Made by a program: the position numbers and the translations under genes. 64,000 nt of DNA from Aspidapion aeneum. Its lineage: Eukaryota > Arthropoda > Insecta > Coleoptera > Brentidae. Shown here one piece after another: positions 22,822-35,329 of the stretch. The stretch lies in the NCBI GenBank assembly GCA_963576565.1, contig OY755044.1, positions 51,777,847 to 51,841,846 on the forward strand. Direction: 5' to 3'. The notes under the pieces were generated by a model. It was not told the origin of the DNA. It ran no database searches and was given only the letters and a program-made list of their open reading frames with translations. Numbering within the stretch: position 1 is the first letter of the stretch; each line of letters opens with the position of its first letter.

Positions 22822-24335
22822 TTAATTTTCCCGTAAAGCCCTTAAATCACTTAAAAAATCATAGTGTTTGATATCACAATACCCCCAAGGTAGTGTATAT
22901 GTTGTACCTGATATTATGTATCTTTTATCTTCTTGATAACGATAGAGCCACGTTATTGATGGTTTCATTATATATCGTATGCATGTTTGTGTAAAAATTT
23001 TTCATTTTCCTAAACAGCATACATCCTTTAAATAATCTTTAACGGATAAATGTTTGTCTATTACATATTTCTTTATGCCCTTTGATTTTTTGAGTTCTTT
23101 AGAAGTGGAACCCACGTAATAAGCCTTGGCACCAGTTTCTACAAAAGTCTTAATTAGATCCCCCTTAAATTCATCTTTCATTCTTCCTAAAATAGATAGA
23201 TTTTTTTTATATTGTATGGATTATTTAAGTGAAAGTTAGAAATGTCAAATTTGTTTGGGGTTTTCTGATATGAATTTACAAAAATCATCTTTAGTATTTG
23301 GGAATCTGTATCTAAGTACACCATTGTAGCATTATCACCAAATTCTTTTTTAATAAAATCTTTAAAAATGTCATACATGACTGTTTTTGAAATGTCTAAA
23401 ATGCATAAATCTAAACATATTGGTTTATCATAGTGTATTTTTAATTTTTTTGCATTTGAATGGCAACAAGATCCTCTGTTAATATTATACAGTTTTTGTA
23501 ATTAGGTCAGTCAATTAATGATCATGCCCCCTCTTGTCCCAACTAGTTACAAGCTTTATATCGTTTATTTCTCGACATTTTGCATTGTTTTCCCAAATAC
23601 TGGACTGTTGAATAATTTGTATAAATCTTTCTAAAAACAGCTGCTGCTTTTATTGCGTACTTCTGTATTTGTGTCTATATATTTTTTGAGCCAAGGTGAT
23701 TGCTGAAATTCTAATATTCTATGTGTTTGCTTAACTACATTTTCTATGGCCTGCTCAAGGGTCCTATTATGTACAATGTAACTTTAGAGCCAGATTCACA
23801 CAGATGAGAACTACATCAGTTTTTATAAAGATCGGAGTAATCACCTAAAGTTTTACAATTAAACAACCCTCAAACCTTTTTTGTCCGATCATACTCGACT
23901 TCTTCAGTTGATCATAAAATTGATTTTTTTTTGTTAGGAGATGGTTATTATCCAATTTACTTAGACTAGTGATATAGCTGTATCTAAATGTTCCTTTTTA
24001 TCTCATTAAGTTAAATTATTGAATGCCATTAAAATGTTTTTGTGTCTCTTGAAACATATCTATTCCTTTTCTAAGCTCATCTAAGAAGGCAGCCAAAAGT
24101 TTACAACTATCTAAAAATATTAGTTGTAAATATGCTTTTATAGTTTTTCCAGTGGTATCTGTGAAATCATGTATATAAATTGATTTAGTAAAAGATGTGT
24201 ACTTTTCTTTATATTTGGCTATAACAGCAATTTTCACCATGTGATGCTAGTTCTCTTATAAACATGTGGCAATCATAACCGCTCAAATTATGGAAAATTA
24301 TTGATATAAATCTTGGTATTTGATACTGTAAATTA
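22822..24335 (-). pseudogene. Protein-primed-type DNA polymerase B remnant (right arm)
   Basis: Minus-strand decayed PolB, with a more complete C-terminus than the left copy. Pieces include VKIAVIAKYKEKYTSF and LDSCKLLAAFLDEL (24240-24016), MVYLDTDSQILKM (motif C, catalytic aspartates present) in 23378-23187, and the C-terminal ISGTTYTLPWGYCDIKHYDF ending at a stop at 22822-22824. Numerous frameshifts separate them. The TLPWGxY-type ending is shared with the PolB of palindrome B, so the two are distant relatives. Non-functional. Confidence 0.75.
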
Positions 24336-24539
24336 CATTACAAGAAACCCGTTATATGACAATCATCGGCTACTTTTTTATCTCATTGGCATAATATTTT
24401 TTAAATAGGTATTGTACATCTCCCTCAGATCACAGTCAATCCTCCTAATGAACTCTTTTGCTACATAGAGCTCAAACTTTGTAACCGAATCGTGAATGAA
24501 CATTTAATTACATACGAAAATTAGTATGTATAAATTGCT

Positions 24540-25097
24540 TTTCAAAATTTGTCTGGGTGAGACCAAAAAAAAAAAGCCGATTATTATCCCCACAACATAC
24601 AATCTGATTAAGGAACAAAACTTTTTAATAAACTTTTCTAAGCACTATTGAAGAAAAACTCAATCAACCACTACCATACTTCAGTGTGCAGAAGGCTGCT
24701 ATTGTGGAAAGGGTAATTAGAACTTTAAAAACAAATCTTCATAAAGAGTTTTCATACTTTGTAAGATAAGAAAAATACAACAACACATTTCACAGAACTA
24801 ATAGGATGAGACCTATTGACGTTAAGCCGTATACTTCAATTACAGAATATGAAAAAATAAAAACAGCACCTAAAAAATTCAGGTTTAAATTTGGTGACAT
24901 TGTAAGAATGAGTAAATACAAGCATGGAATAAATAACATTATTTCTTCGATGATACAAGTCACTATTTGAAAAAGGCTATACACCATCCTGGTCAGCGAA
25001 ACAATTTAATATTATTAAAAAGAATATGACAAATCCACCGACCTACCAGGTAGAAAGTATTGATGGCGAGCCCATACGAGGTGCTTTTATTTGGTAG
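24540..25097 (+). pseudogene. Polinton-type integrase, C-terminal remnant (right arm)
   Basis: Plus-strand rve-type integrase. Visible pieces: KPDYYPHNIQSD followed by a stop and GTKLF (second catalytic Asp region), LNQPLPYFSVQKAAIVERVI (with the Glu of the DDE triad in VER), YNNTFHR, FRFKFGDIVRMSKYK, FEKGYTPSWS and the C-terminal YQVESIDGEPIRGAFIW before TAG. The Trp-containing C-terminal region is characteristic of Polinton integrases. Stops and frameshifts make it dead. It diverges from PolB, which starts on the other strand about 200 bp away. Confidence 0.75.
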
Positions 25098-25114
25098 AAT
25101 TTATATGGTAGAAA

Positions 25115-25770
25115 AAAATTTTCGACAAAAAAAAAGTTGTTCCGATTTTAAAACTTTTTATACATATATCTTTGCGTTTCAGATATTTTTAAAACTTTTC
25201 TGTCGCGCCGTCTGTCTGTCTGTCTGTTTGCTTGTGTGTCTGTATGTCTGTCTATAACGACCAACGCGCGTAACTCAAAAATCGCTAATTTGATTTTAAT
25301 GAAATTTGGTACCTACGTTGGTTCTTTGATCATCGACATGACCCATTTAAGAATAAACAAATTCCACCGAACACAAACCAAATAAAAGGGTGGGGGTAGA
25401 TTTCAAAATCTACAGGTTATGTGAAAATATGGCGTGTGTGATACCAAACGAAAGGTAATTGAGTCTGGAGTTAAACAAAATAAATTTTAGTTAAAAAAAA
25501 TGCTCGGGGTAGATTTTAAAAATTAAATTTAATCAAACGAAACGTAATTAAGTCTGGATGTAAACAAAATACATTTTAGGCTTTAAAAAAAAGGGTGAGG
25601 GTAGATTTTAAAAATTAGAATTTAAGACAAAACATGGCTTGTGTGGTATCAAACGAAAGGTAATTAAGTCTGGAGTTGAATAAAATATATTTAAGTTTTT
25701 AGATATATTAGCTCACATGGACTCTATAACTATAGTATCTAGTGTAAGCCTAGGTGCCCATATATTATAA
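25115..25770 (-). mobile_element. Short element with ~115-bp internal repeats, right copy
   Basis: Mirror of 258-806, with the CTGTCTGTCTGTC tract at 25210-25260 and three tandem units. Part of palindrome A, so the insertion predates the duplication. Confidence 0.6.
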
Positions 25771-26010
25771 TCAACCTAATATAATTTATAAATATATATT
25801 GTATTTTTCTTCTAATTTGTATTATATACTATTAATTCTACAACATTTTTCATTATTATTTTACATTTAAAGATAAAAAATCTGTCTTTTCGGGTAAATG
25901 GCCTCAAACACTGCGGAAATGATAAATTAAAATATGGGTTTTCTCTACATATTTATAAACAGCTCCGAAAAATTTTTAAAAGAATTAACAACCTTTTTGG
26001 ACAAAAATAT

Positions 26011-26290
26011 TTAAGTAATTGTTTCGGGTTATGACTAGGGAGAAAATTGCAGCTGTAAACACCTGCGGTTTTTTGACTGTTCTCGGGTATTGGGTTGCTT
26101 GGAAGGATTCTTTATTTGTAATTTTTTTACTTCTTAGGCAAGGCTATTATATTTTTGGGGGAATTTGCAGAATACTAATTGTTTAAGAATTTTGTTTTAG
26201 TTATTATTTGCGTGTTGTTAACGAGTTTTACAAAATGCTGTTGGATGAGCTACAGCTCATTTTATAATAAACTTGCCAACCACCACTTTA
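26011..26290. other. Gene-free stretch
   Basis: No gene or repeat recognised; separates palindrome A from a second integrase copy. Confidence 0.5.
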
Positions 26291-26304
26291 ACTTTATCCT
26301 TTGA

Positions 26305-26612
26305 GTGCCCTTGATGGAAAGAGTAATTAGAACTTTAAAAACAAATCTTTATAAAGAGTTCTCTGCATTACAAAGCTATAAGTTGATTTATGTTTTGCAA
26401 GATGTTGTTAAAAAATACAACAACACATTTCACAGAACTATTAGTATGAGACCTATTGACGTTAAGCCGTGTACTTCAATTCCATTATAAATAAAAATAT
26501 AAAAATAGCATCTAAAAAATTCAGGTTTAAATTAGGTGACATTGTAAGAATTAGTAAATACAAGTCACTATTTGAAAAAAGGCTATACACCATCTTGGTC
26601 ATATAATTTATA
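26305..26612 (+). pseudogene. Second Polinton-type integrase fragment
   Basis: Direct repeat of part of the integrase at 24690-24980 but better preserved: an open run encodes MERVIRTLKTNLYKEF and KYNNTFHRTISMRPIDVKP, then frameshifts into FRFKL and SLFEKGYTP-like remnants. It lacks both the catalytic core's first half and the C-terminal GEPIRGAF end. It lies just outside the demonstrable palindrome in the same orientation as the right-arm copy, suggesting a tandem or nested second element. Confidence 0.65.
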
Positions 26613-26749
26613 AATATATATTTTGTTTTTTTTCATAAGTTAAATAAAACAAAATTGTTTGCAAAAAATTTGTGTTTATTATTTATATTATATACTATTT
26701 GATAATAATAATATACTAACAAAACTTATCTATTTTATTGCAGGGAATA

Positions 26750-26998
26750 TATCATCGGTATACTGGCAATATACACTAAGTCAAAAAAGTTTTGAAAAAA
26801 TCGCATTTTGAAAATTCTGATATTCGGAACAAAATTTTGAAATTGATTGAAATTTGTTCAAATTTCATTTTGTCGGCCAGGTTTAATCATGGCTGGATTT
26901 ACTAACATAAAGATATGGTATTTTTCAATATGAATATGCAAATATCTTAAAAACGACAAAAATTGTCTTAGTGGATATTGCCAGTATACCGACGATAT
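26750..26998. mobile_element. Short MITE with ATCGGTATACTGGCA ends, second copy
   Basis: Begins catcggtatactggcaatat and ends gccagtataccgacg, with internal mirrored 'acactaagtc'. Same family as 15731-16040. Confidence 0.75.
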
Positions 26999-27129
26999 GT
27001 TCTAATACTAAACACTTCCTTAATTAAATCCAATTGAAATAATTTAATAACTAAAATCTCAATATTGTTATGTTTTTTTTTATATGTTTAATAGCTAATG
27101 AATATTTTTTCCTCAAACTTTGAAACTCT

Positions 27130-27625
27130 TGTTAATTTTTCAACCAACCACCACCATAAACTTGGTCATGTTCAGATTCAAAAAGTAAGTCATAAAAAGC
27201 TTCTTTTAAGTAATCAACACTACGAATTAAATTATAAAATTTTAAATACTCTTTAAAATCCAACCACACCATTGTATTTTTTTTTGCAGTACTGCCTACA
27301 GCATAATGTTTTTAGTTTTTAAATTCACATAAAGTTTCACTATAGCGGCGAACTTATTTCTCATCCTCGTCTTCACCTTCTTCTTTATTGACATGGCATC
27401 TTATAAAACTTCTTTGATGTAAATTTTAATAATATTCAGCATTTTAAATTCAAATAGAGATTTACTGTTTTTCAAACTTGTAGCCACTTGTCCCAAATAT
27501 TTTAAAGTATACTTTTCACCACTCTTCTTGTTGACTGTTTCCACAAAATCACTTTTTATCGTTTTAAGAATGCGTTTGGGCAAAAATACTTTAAATGTAG
27601 TGGTCTCATCAAATAACGTCACCAT
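27130..27625 (-). pseudogene. Unidentified small protein, frameshifted
   Basis: An ATG at 27625 opens a 74-codon frame (MVTLFDETTTFKVFLPKRIL..., KYTLKYLGQVATSL). Just past its stop, a shifted frame continues with an acidic run (EEGEDEDE) and, after further breaks, protein-like sequence WLDFKEYLKFYNLIRSVDYL and FESEHDQVYGGGW near 27270-27130. Together these look like one gene of about 165 residues with at least one frameshift and two stops. I do not recognise the family. It lies 0.8 kb from a Polinton integrase fragment and may be element cargo, but that is only proximity. Confidence 0.4.
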
Positions 27626-27639
27626 AACAACAACAACAC

Positions 27640-28220
27640 TTTAAAATTTTAAATAACCCCCACTCTTTTACAATATATGCGATCTTGACTTAAACTTGTA
27701 TGTTCGGTAATAAATTTGGGCTCAAGGCCATTCATTCTCAAGGTTAAAAATATCACTCGCACAATTTGACTAACCACACAAAGAAAAATGGCCTTCGCAA
27801 CTATGCGATATCATATCAAGGGCAAAAAACCACTCAGATTATTGGCCTCTACATACAAAATAATTACAATATCATATCTAGATAAAAAATAACGACTTTC
27901 ACAACTGTTTGAAGTTCAAAAACACCACTAGACCAATTCGCCTCTGCAAACAAAAATTTTACATTCAAAAATTTCTAACCTTCATAACTTTTCAAGGTCA
28001 AAAAAAAAACTAATCTGCACACAAAAATTTCAAACCGTCAAGGTCATTCAAGGTCATTCCCTCCTCAAAAGTGGTCCAGCACCCGCTTAAGCCTACTACT
28101 AATATATTATTAAAATTTTGCAGTTCTCTCTCTGAAGCGGGTACCTCCAATAAGCGGACAAAATCGACGAAACCGTAAGTGTCCGCTTGTAGGAGGTATA
28201 AATCTGATCCTGTACCTAAC
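27640..28220. other. Gene-free stretch
   Basis: Repeated 'caaggtcattc' and 'caaaaaccac' type words; no gene recognised. Confidence 0.5.
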
Positions 28221-28224
28221 TATC

Positions 28225-28380
28225 AAAGAGTGGCTTCCACACTCCTGACACTGCTTCTAAGAGAAATTGATATAGCTCTAATCCAGGAAACGTAGATCTG
28301 TCAAGATGCCACAAAGAAATTGGAGTCGGTTATTGATTGCACTCTCTACTATAAGAAGGGTGTTGGTAACTTAGGCTAGT
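28225..28380 (+). pseudogene. LINE endonuclease fragment
   Basis: About 45 codons read LLREIDIALIQET, stop, ICQDATKKLESVID...YYKKGVGNLG. The 'E-x-DIALIQET' wording matches the first conserved block of apurinic-type endonucleases of LINEs of the R1/I/Jockey kind. It is short and broken. Confidence 0.45.
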
Positions 28381-28574
28381 GGTATAATGTTAGGACCTAA
28401 AGTATTCTTTGTTGTAGTCTGCAGAGATTTTCTATGTACTGGGTGACAAAAAATAATATGCCACCTTAATCTACCTCAGTAGGTACGTGGGCACAATGGG
28501 TCAAGTATGACCTACCACCATTTGAATACAATACAATAAAATTGGAATTCCAATAAAATTGTATTATAATGCAA

Positions 28575-31500
28575 CTATCAAAGAACAAGTGGTGCATAAC
28601 TTCAATCCAGTTCTCAGTTGACGTGTTTTAGCGATCTTCAACACGTTAGAAAAAGCTCAAAAAAATGTTTATTTCTTTGTAATTTTAGTATCATTTGAAA
28701 GAGACGTAGATAAGAAATTTTAAAACTATACAAATAACCAATATTTCATGATTTTTGTCAACGTTGTTCATTTTTGCCAGTTTCAAAAACTTATAATAAA
28801 CTAAACTGCTTAAAAATTGAACTTAACCCATTTTTTTTTACATTTTTAAAGTAAATTTATTCCTAAACGAAACGGTCAATTCCCATACAATTTTCATCGT
28901 GATATAAACTCCATATCATAATTTTTGAGATAACTTTTTGATAGTTATCAGCTGTATACCATAACAAATAGCATAGGCCAACGAAAAAAGTCGTCAAAAG
29001 TTGTCTCAACAATAATCATATAGGGTGTAGCTTCGATTATCCTCTTTTAACGTTTGGTTTCCCTGTTGTCCTGCGCTTGACAGATAGTTTAACAGGGTGG
29101 CTACAACGAACGTGTAACAAAAGTTCGAAAGTTTGCACGGCTCCTATTTCCCGTACGACTTTTTTTTTAAATTTTAATGACACAAAATGAATGAAATGAG
29201 TTACATAAAACCAAAAAAAGATATTTCTCAGTTTTTTTAATTTCTCTTTAGTTTCCGAGATAGAGTAGGAGACAATTCGCCGCGGCCGATTTGCCGCGGG
29301 GAAAATTCGCCGCGAGATTTTTTGTTTTATGAAATTACCATTGACAATTGTTTAAACATTTTTATTTAGCTTGACTTCATATAATATATTTCTTTATTTG
29401 TTTGGTTATAACTTTTTTCAAACTTTTCCAACTAGTTATTTGGTGGTTAGTATACAATTGAACATTTTTTTTATTAAAAAAATAAAAAAAATTATGTTTT
29501 CTAACTTAAACTTTTAAAAAATCAAAATGGCTAATCCAAAATGGCGGACTTTTCCATTTATGAACCAATATGCACCAAATTCGGAACTTTGGGGTGTTTC
29601 AGGTGGCTGATTATAATTTCTAACTTAAACTTTACAAAAATCAAAATGGCGGTTCCACAATGGCGCACTTTCTTATTTATCAATCAATTTGCCTCAAACT
29701 TACTTGAAACATCGCAGCGGTTAAGGTAACGCAATACAATTTTTGATTCAAATTAATTAACCTGATAATGGCGGATTCAAAATGGCGGATTTTCCGATGT
29801 ATAAAGCAATATGCATCAAATTTAGATCTTTGAGATCTTTTAGATCGCTTATTACGAGTTTTAACTTACACTTTAAAAAAATCAAAATGGCGGTTTCAAA
29901 ATGGCGGATTTTCCCATTTATGAACCGATTTGTTTCAAACTCGAAATTTTGACATATTTTAGGTCGCTAATTATTATTTTTAACCTAAATTTATTAAAGT
30001 CAAAATGGCGGTTTCAAAATGTTGGACTTTGCCATTTATGAACCAACATGCATCAAATTCAGAACTTTGAGATCTTTCAGGTCGCTGATTATGATTTCTA
30101 ACTTAAACTTTAAAAAAATCAAAATGGCGGTTCCAAAATGGCGCACTTTCTTATTTATAAATCGATCTTCCTCAAACTTGAAACATCGCGGCGCTTAAGA
30201 TAACTCAATGCAATTTTTGACTTTAATTTAATAACATGAAAATGGCGATTGCGTTTACCGCTTGCCAGCCGTTGAAGTACAAGATTAGTACCTACAATTC
30301 CGTCAAGTTAATATTTGTTGGGTAGCTACTAAATTTAATTAAAAAGTTATCCAATTATATTTTAAATCATAAGATGTACTAAAATCTTTTAAATAATAAG
30401 GAATTAAATCTATTTTGAATACTTGTGTCATTATTTTAATTTTTTAATGTGCCATTGTTTTAAGTTTGAGTTAAAATATGTATTGATTGACCTTAAGCAC
30501 CACAAAGTTTGAAGTTTGGGGCATATCGGTTAAAAAATTTAAAAGTCAGCAACCTTAAACACCCACAGTTCCGAGTTTTATGCATATTGGTTCATAAATG
30601 GGTAAATCCGCCATTTTGGATCTGCCATTTTGATTTTTTTAAAGTTTAGGTTAGAAATCATAGTCAGCGACCTGAAAGATCTCAAAGTTCCAAATTTGAT
30701 GCATATTGGTTTATATGTAAATGGAAAAATCCGCCATTTTGAATCCGCCATTTTCAGGTTTTTAAATTTAAGACAAAAATTGTATGGAGTTACCTTAAGC
30801 GCGGCGATGTTTCAAGTTTGACGCAAATCGGTTTTTAAATAAGAAAGTACTCCATTTTGGAACCGCCATTTTGATTTTTTAAAGTTTAAGTTAGAAATAA
30901 TAATAAGCGTCCTGAAAGATCTCAAAGTTCCGAATTTGATGTATGTTGGTTCATAAATGGGAAAGTCCACCATTTTGGATCCGCCATTTTGATTTTTATG
31001 AATTTAGGTTAAAAATAATAATAAGCGACCTAAAAAATTTCAAAATTCAGAGTTTGATACAAATCGGTTCATAAATGGGAAAATCCGCCATTTTGGAACC
31101 GCCATTTTGATTTTTTTAAAGTTTAAGTTACAAATCGTAATCAGCGACCTGAAAGATCTCAAAGTTCTAAATTTGATGCATATTGGTTCATAAATAGAAA
31201 ATCCGCCATTTTGAATCCGCCATTTTCAGGTTATTAAATTTGAATCAAAAATTGTATTGTGTTACCTTAACCGCGGCGATGTTTCATGTAAGTTTGAGGC
31301 AAATCGATTTATAAATAAGAAAGTACGCCATTGGGGAACCGCCATTTTGATTTTTTGAAAGTTTAAGTTAGAAATTATAATCAGCAACGTGAACCACTCC
31401 AAAGTTCTGAATTTGGTGCATATTGGTTCATAAATGGAAAAGTCCGCCATTTTGGAACCGCCATTTTCATTTTTATAAATTTAGGCTGCTCAAAATAATA

Positions 31501-34105
31501 ATCAGTCATCTGAAAGATCTCCGAGTTTGATGCAAATCGGTTCATAATTGGGAATATCCGCCATTTTGGATCCACCATTTTATTTATTTTTTTAATAAAA
31601 AAAATGTATGAAAAAAGATAACCAAACTAATAAAAAAATATATTATATGAAGTCAAGCTAAATAAAAATGTTCAAACAATTGCCAATGGTAATATCATAA
31701 AACAAAAAATCTCGCGGCGAATTGTCCCCGCGGCTAATCGGCCGGCGGCGAATTGTCCCGCGGCGTCCCATCCCCCCCGACATAGGTTTTTTTTTTCCAT
31801 AAACTTGTACTTTTTCTGATTTTTTATTTGATGTTTTTACCCGGTTTGACCTATAGCCACCAAATTTGCTATGAGGCAACCCAAATATTGGCCTTTTCGA
31901 ACCATGTACGCCTTTGTACCCTAGGTGACCACTGAGCACAATCAGGGGCGTGCAAAAATAATGTTTCATAAATTCTCTTTTTTATGCCTAAACCTGAGTT
32001 TAGTAGGTGATCTGATATCAATTCTAGGTAAGTGCAAAACAGGTTTTATTGAAGTTTAAACATTTATGCCGAGACGGTTTTCTCTTTTTTGTTAAAATAT
32101 CACCGTTGGTGTCAGGATGATTTTTTGTCAAAATGCCAGTTATTTTACAAAATCCATGGATTCAAACGAATTTTCTCACTCTACTACAGATGATTTTGCT
32201 GTTGCCTGAGTAAAAATCGTATAGCAGAGCTTGTGCCACGTGTGCCATCTGATTTAGGTTGTAACATCTCACGAACGAGAGTTTTAAGATTCGAAAAAAC
32301 TGAAATGTGAAATGCGTTGGAACCAGAAATGTTATGTTTTGGTTCTGCTTGTCGTCTTGAGCGTTTTAAGGTATTAAGCGCAAACATAGGTTGAGAAATA
32401 AAAAAGTAATCTACCGATAAAAAAATTTACTGACCTTATTTATAAAGCAATTTTGCTCTCAGATCTATCATTGATTTAATCAGTTTTTACATAGGCCCTA
32501 TCATTGCAGGGCTCTTCGGTCCATTAGAATGACAGATAAAACAAACATCTTGTGTCAGTCTTTTTTTATTCGAAGGGCACTGATAGGGTATAGGAGAATG
32601 TTGCACACATTCTCTCTCCTGATAAGAAGAGCTAGAGATAAAAAAACAAGGTTTAGAGCATTGGCATTAAGTTTTTATTGAAGGGAAATGGTAAGCTCTT
32701 AGTCTGGCTTCTCTACAATAATTTTTATAAAGGAGTTATTTTCTTAATTAACGGGGTACATTCTCCTATATCGTGTCAGTGTGCCCTTCCGATACGGCAG
32801 GACTGACACTGACGTTTCTTTCATCTGTAATTAAAACTGCGTTAATTTTTTAAAAATTTTCCTGTGATCCAACAGTACCTATAAATTCAAGTGGTCTTGT
32901 TTTATCAGCCTCTATCTTCCGAGCATTCTCATTTATCGTTTACAAAAATCGGTCACGAAATGGGAGATCTGGGAGCAAAATTGTTTTGCAAACCATATAT
33001 AAGGTCACTAAAATTTCTTATCGGTAGTAACTTTTTTATTTCTCAACCCATTTTTGCGATACATTAAATTGCTCCAGACCCAAGCGCAACCAAAGCATAA
33101 GATTTCTGGCTGGCAGATCACATTTCACTTTTTTCAACTCTTAAAACTTTCGTTTGTGTGATATTTGCATAAGCTCTGCTTTTCGATTTTTACTGAGGCA
33201 GCATCAAAATCATCTGTAGTGAAGTGAAAAAATTCGTTTGAATCCATGGACTTTGCGAAATAACTGGCATTTATACAAAAAATCATCCTGACGCCAATAA
33301 TCCAATTTTAACAAAAATAAGAAAACCGTCTCGGCATAAATGTTCAAACTTCAACAAAACGTGTTTTGTATTTACCTAGAGTTTGGTCATAAAAAGGAGA
33401 ATTTATGAAAAATTATTTTTGCACGCCCCTGATTGTGCTCTTGGTCGTCTAGGGTCAACGGCGTACAAGGTTCGAAAAGGCCAATATTTGGGTTGCCTCA
33501 TGGCAAATTTGGTGGCTTTAGGTCAAACCGGATAGAAATGTCAAACTAAAAATCAGAAAAAGTACAATTTTATGGAAAAAAAAGAGAAATTTAAAAACCT
33601 GACAAAAAACTTTTTTGGCTTTAACTGACTGTTATTATGTATTATTAAAAATTTTTTGAAAAAAATCGTACGGGAAATGGGAGCCATGCAAACTTTTGCA
33701 CTTTTGTTACACTAGCGTTGTAGCCACCGTGTTAAGCACAGGACGACAAGGAAACAAAACATTAAAAGAGGATGATCGACGCTATATTACCTCGAAAATT
33801 GTATGGGGCCGTTTCGTTTAGGAATAAATTTATTTTAAAAACTTCCAAAAAATGGGGTGGCACTTGAGCAGTTTAATATAGCCAAATTGTTGAAAAATTT
33901 TTAGAACTCATGTCATTTTTAGGTCTCTTTCGATTGGTACCTGCCATTTTTGCAAAACATTATACAAAATTTTTTTTAAAACCTTTTTGTTAACTCGAAA
34001 AAAGGCACTATATAATTTTGTCGGTAAATCACCGGGACTTGGAAACTGAGAACTGGATTGAAGTTTTTAAATGCACCATTTGTCCTTGGTACATGATTGT
34101 TAAAG
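28575..34105. mobile_element. Large foldback element (outer palindrome)
   Basis: The left arm (28575-29260, then 31785-32500) is mirrored by the right arm (32800-34105). Examples: 'tcaatccagttctcagttg' at 28603 against 'aactgagaactggattgaa' at 34044; 'ctcctatttcccgtacgac' near 29141 against 'cgtacgggaaatgggag' near 33670. The left arm is split by a nested element at 29268-31770. Short frames inside are chance. It is a non-autonomous element with very long inverted ends and no transposase. Confidence 0.75.
29268..31770. mobile_element. Nested palindromic element with ATGGCGG array
   Basis: The ends carry GACAATTCGCCGCGG and its mirror (ccgcg...gaattgtc), then 'ttttttgttttatga' and 'agcttgacttcatataata' mirrored. 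The body is a series of ~110-bp units containing paired AAAATGGCGG motifs 'tggcggttccaaaatggcg' in direct orientation up to about 30250 and inverted after about 30600. Possible imperfect target duplication cgagatag/cgacatag at the edges. Non-coding. Confidence 0.75.
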
Positions 34106-34489
34106 AAAGTTTGTCAAAACAATTATTCTATGTAACAAAGGCATATCTCTTTGCTACAAAAGAAATTACCAGGTAGGTGGTTGCATATATCATTGCCAAG
34201 TTGATGTAATTGTTGTATAATTTTTTTTAATAAGTCTCTTATTGGAATAAAACCTGACCTTATTTTAAAATCGACCGTATTGTGACAGATTTAAATATAA
34301 AAAGCAGCTGCTTTTTTTCAAAATTCGGCCTTTGTGTATTTAAGAACCGGATTTATTAGTGTCTGTTTTTTTTAAAATGAAAGTTGGCGACTTTATTTTT
34401 AAATTTGACTTTGGAATGTCAATTTTGAGAGGTCAGCTATCAGTTTTCTTTGTAAATCTATCAGAATAATGCCGATTCGATAAGTATTC
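34106..34489. other. Gene-free stretch
   Basis: AT-rich, nothing recognised. Confidence 0.5.
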
Positions 34490-35030
34490 CTATAAGTAGG
34501 TACGGGGTAGACCTCGTCAGATATCTGTCAGGGGAAATGAATCGACCCCTGCCCTCCGTAGATTCCAGGTACTCTCTGACCCGGAGAGTTAGCACCTGTC
34601 TAGGATCCCTTTCCTAGGGTTACGCTAGAAGACCACGTCGGTATAAAAGACGGAGAGGATAGACCTCGGTACGGTGATCATAGCGTAGGTGGCAACCCTT
34701 CTTTTAGGGATAGTATAAAAGACTGATGCCTTTCAGTCTGGCGTTGGCTCGTCAAAGGCTAGAGGAGAAAAACCTTGATCAAAGATCCTTGCCCTCCAAG
34801 TAGGGGGTTGAGGCATTAGACTCGTTCTCTAATACTTGTAAAACAAAGATATTACCAAAAAGCCTAAACAAAGCCTCGGAGCAATGGACGGAAATCCTCA
34901 AAGACGAAAAAGGCAAAGACAATGGACTCTGCATATAGCTACATGGAACGTACAGGGAATAAACCAAAAGTTAGACATTATTGCAACCGAAGTGCAGAAT
35001 AATAAGATAGACATTATTGCACTTACATAG
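34490..35030 (+). mobile_element. 5' part of a LINE (RTE-like), with endonuclease start
   Basis: A GC-richer leader with repeated 'gtataaaagac(t/g)ga' and 'agacctcg' words is followed by an ATG at 34883 and a frame reading MDGNPQRRKRQRQW..., then HIATWNVQGINQKLDIIATE and NNKIDIIALT before a stop. ATWNV and DI(I/V)AL-x-E are the first blocks of LINE apurinic-type endonucleases. The sequence breaks off at about 35030. Fitting continuation blocks appear at 38205-38300 and 38512-38775, so the element was interrupted. Confidence 0.6.
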
Positions 35031-35329
35031 ATAATAAATTGGTAAAAAAAAATTTTTTAAGTCACAAGCTTTTATAAAATGCACTAAAAATTAAAAAATA
35101 ATTTTCATTCTAATATTATCATAATAATAAAAGCGATGGCCGACTGATGGAAATCTTGACGATGTTAGCACGATAAGATATCCGTATCAATTGAATATCA
35201 CTATTTGCAAGAATCAATCTAGCAGAAAAATGCAGAGGTACTAAACCCACCCAACCTGACCTAAGATACCCCAGCAGTTCTCTGACATAGGTATAGCAAT
35301 GGCATAACATTGCGGCACATCAAACATAT

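Larger units (their letters stand above)
22130..26010. repeat. Palindrome A, right arm
   Basis: Reverse complement of 1-3014 joined to 8547-9300. It is the uninterrupted arm and shows the original order: short element, integrase, PolB, capsid-like fragments. Beyond 26010 the sequence cannot be compared because its partner would lie left of the window. Confidence 0.9.

Noticed and set aside
1..26010. Palindrome A as an assembly artefact
   Set aside because: The arms differ by point changes and the left arm alone carries a 5.5-kb insertion with a short target duplication, which a false join of one read would not produce.
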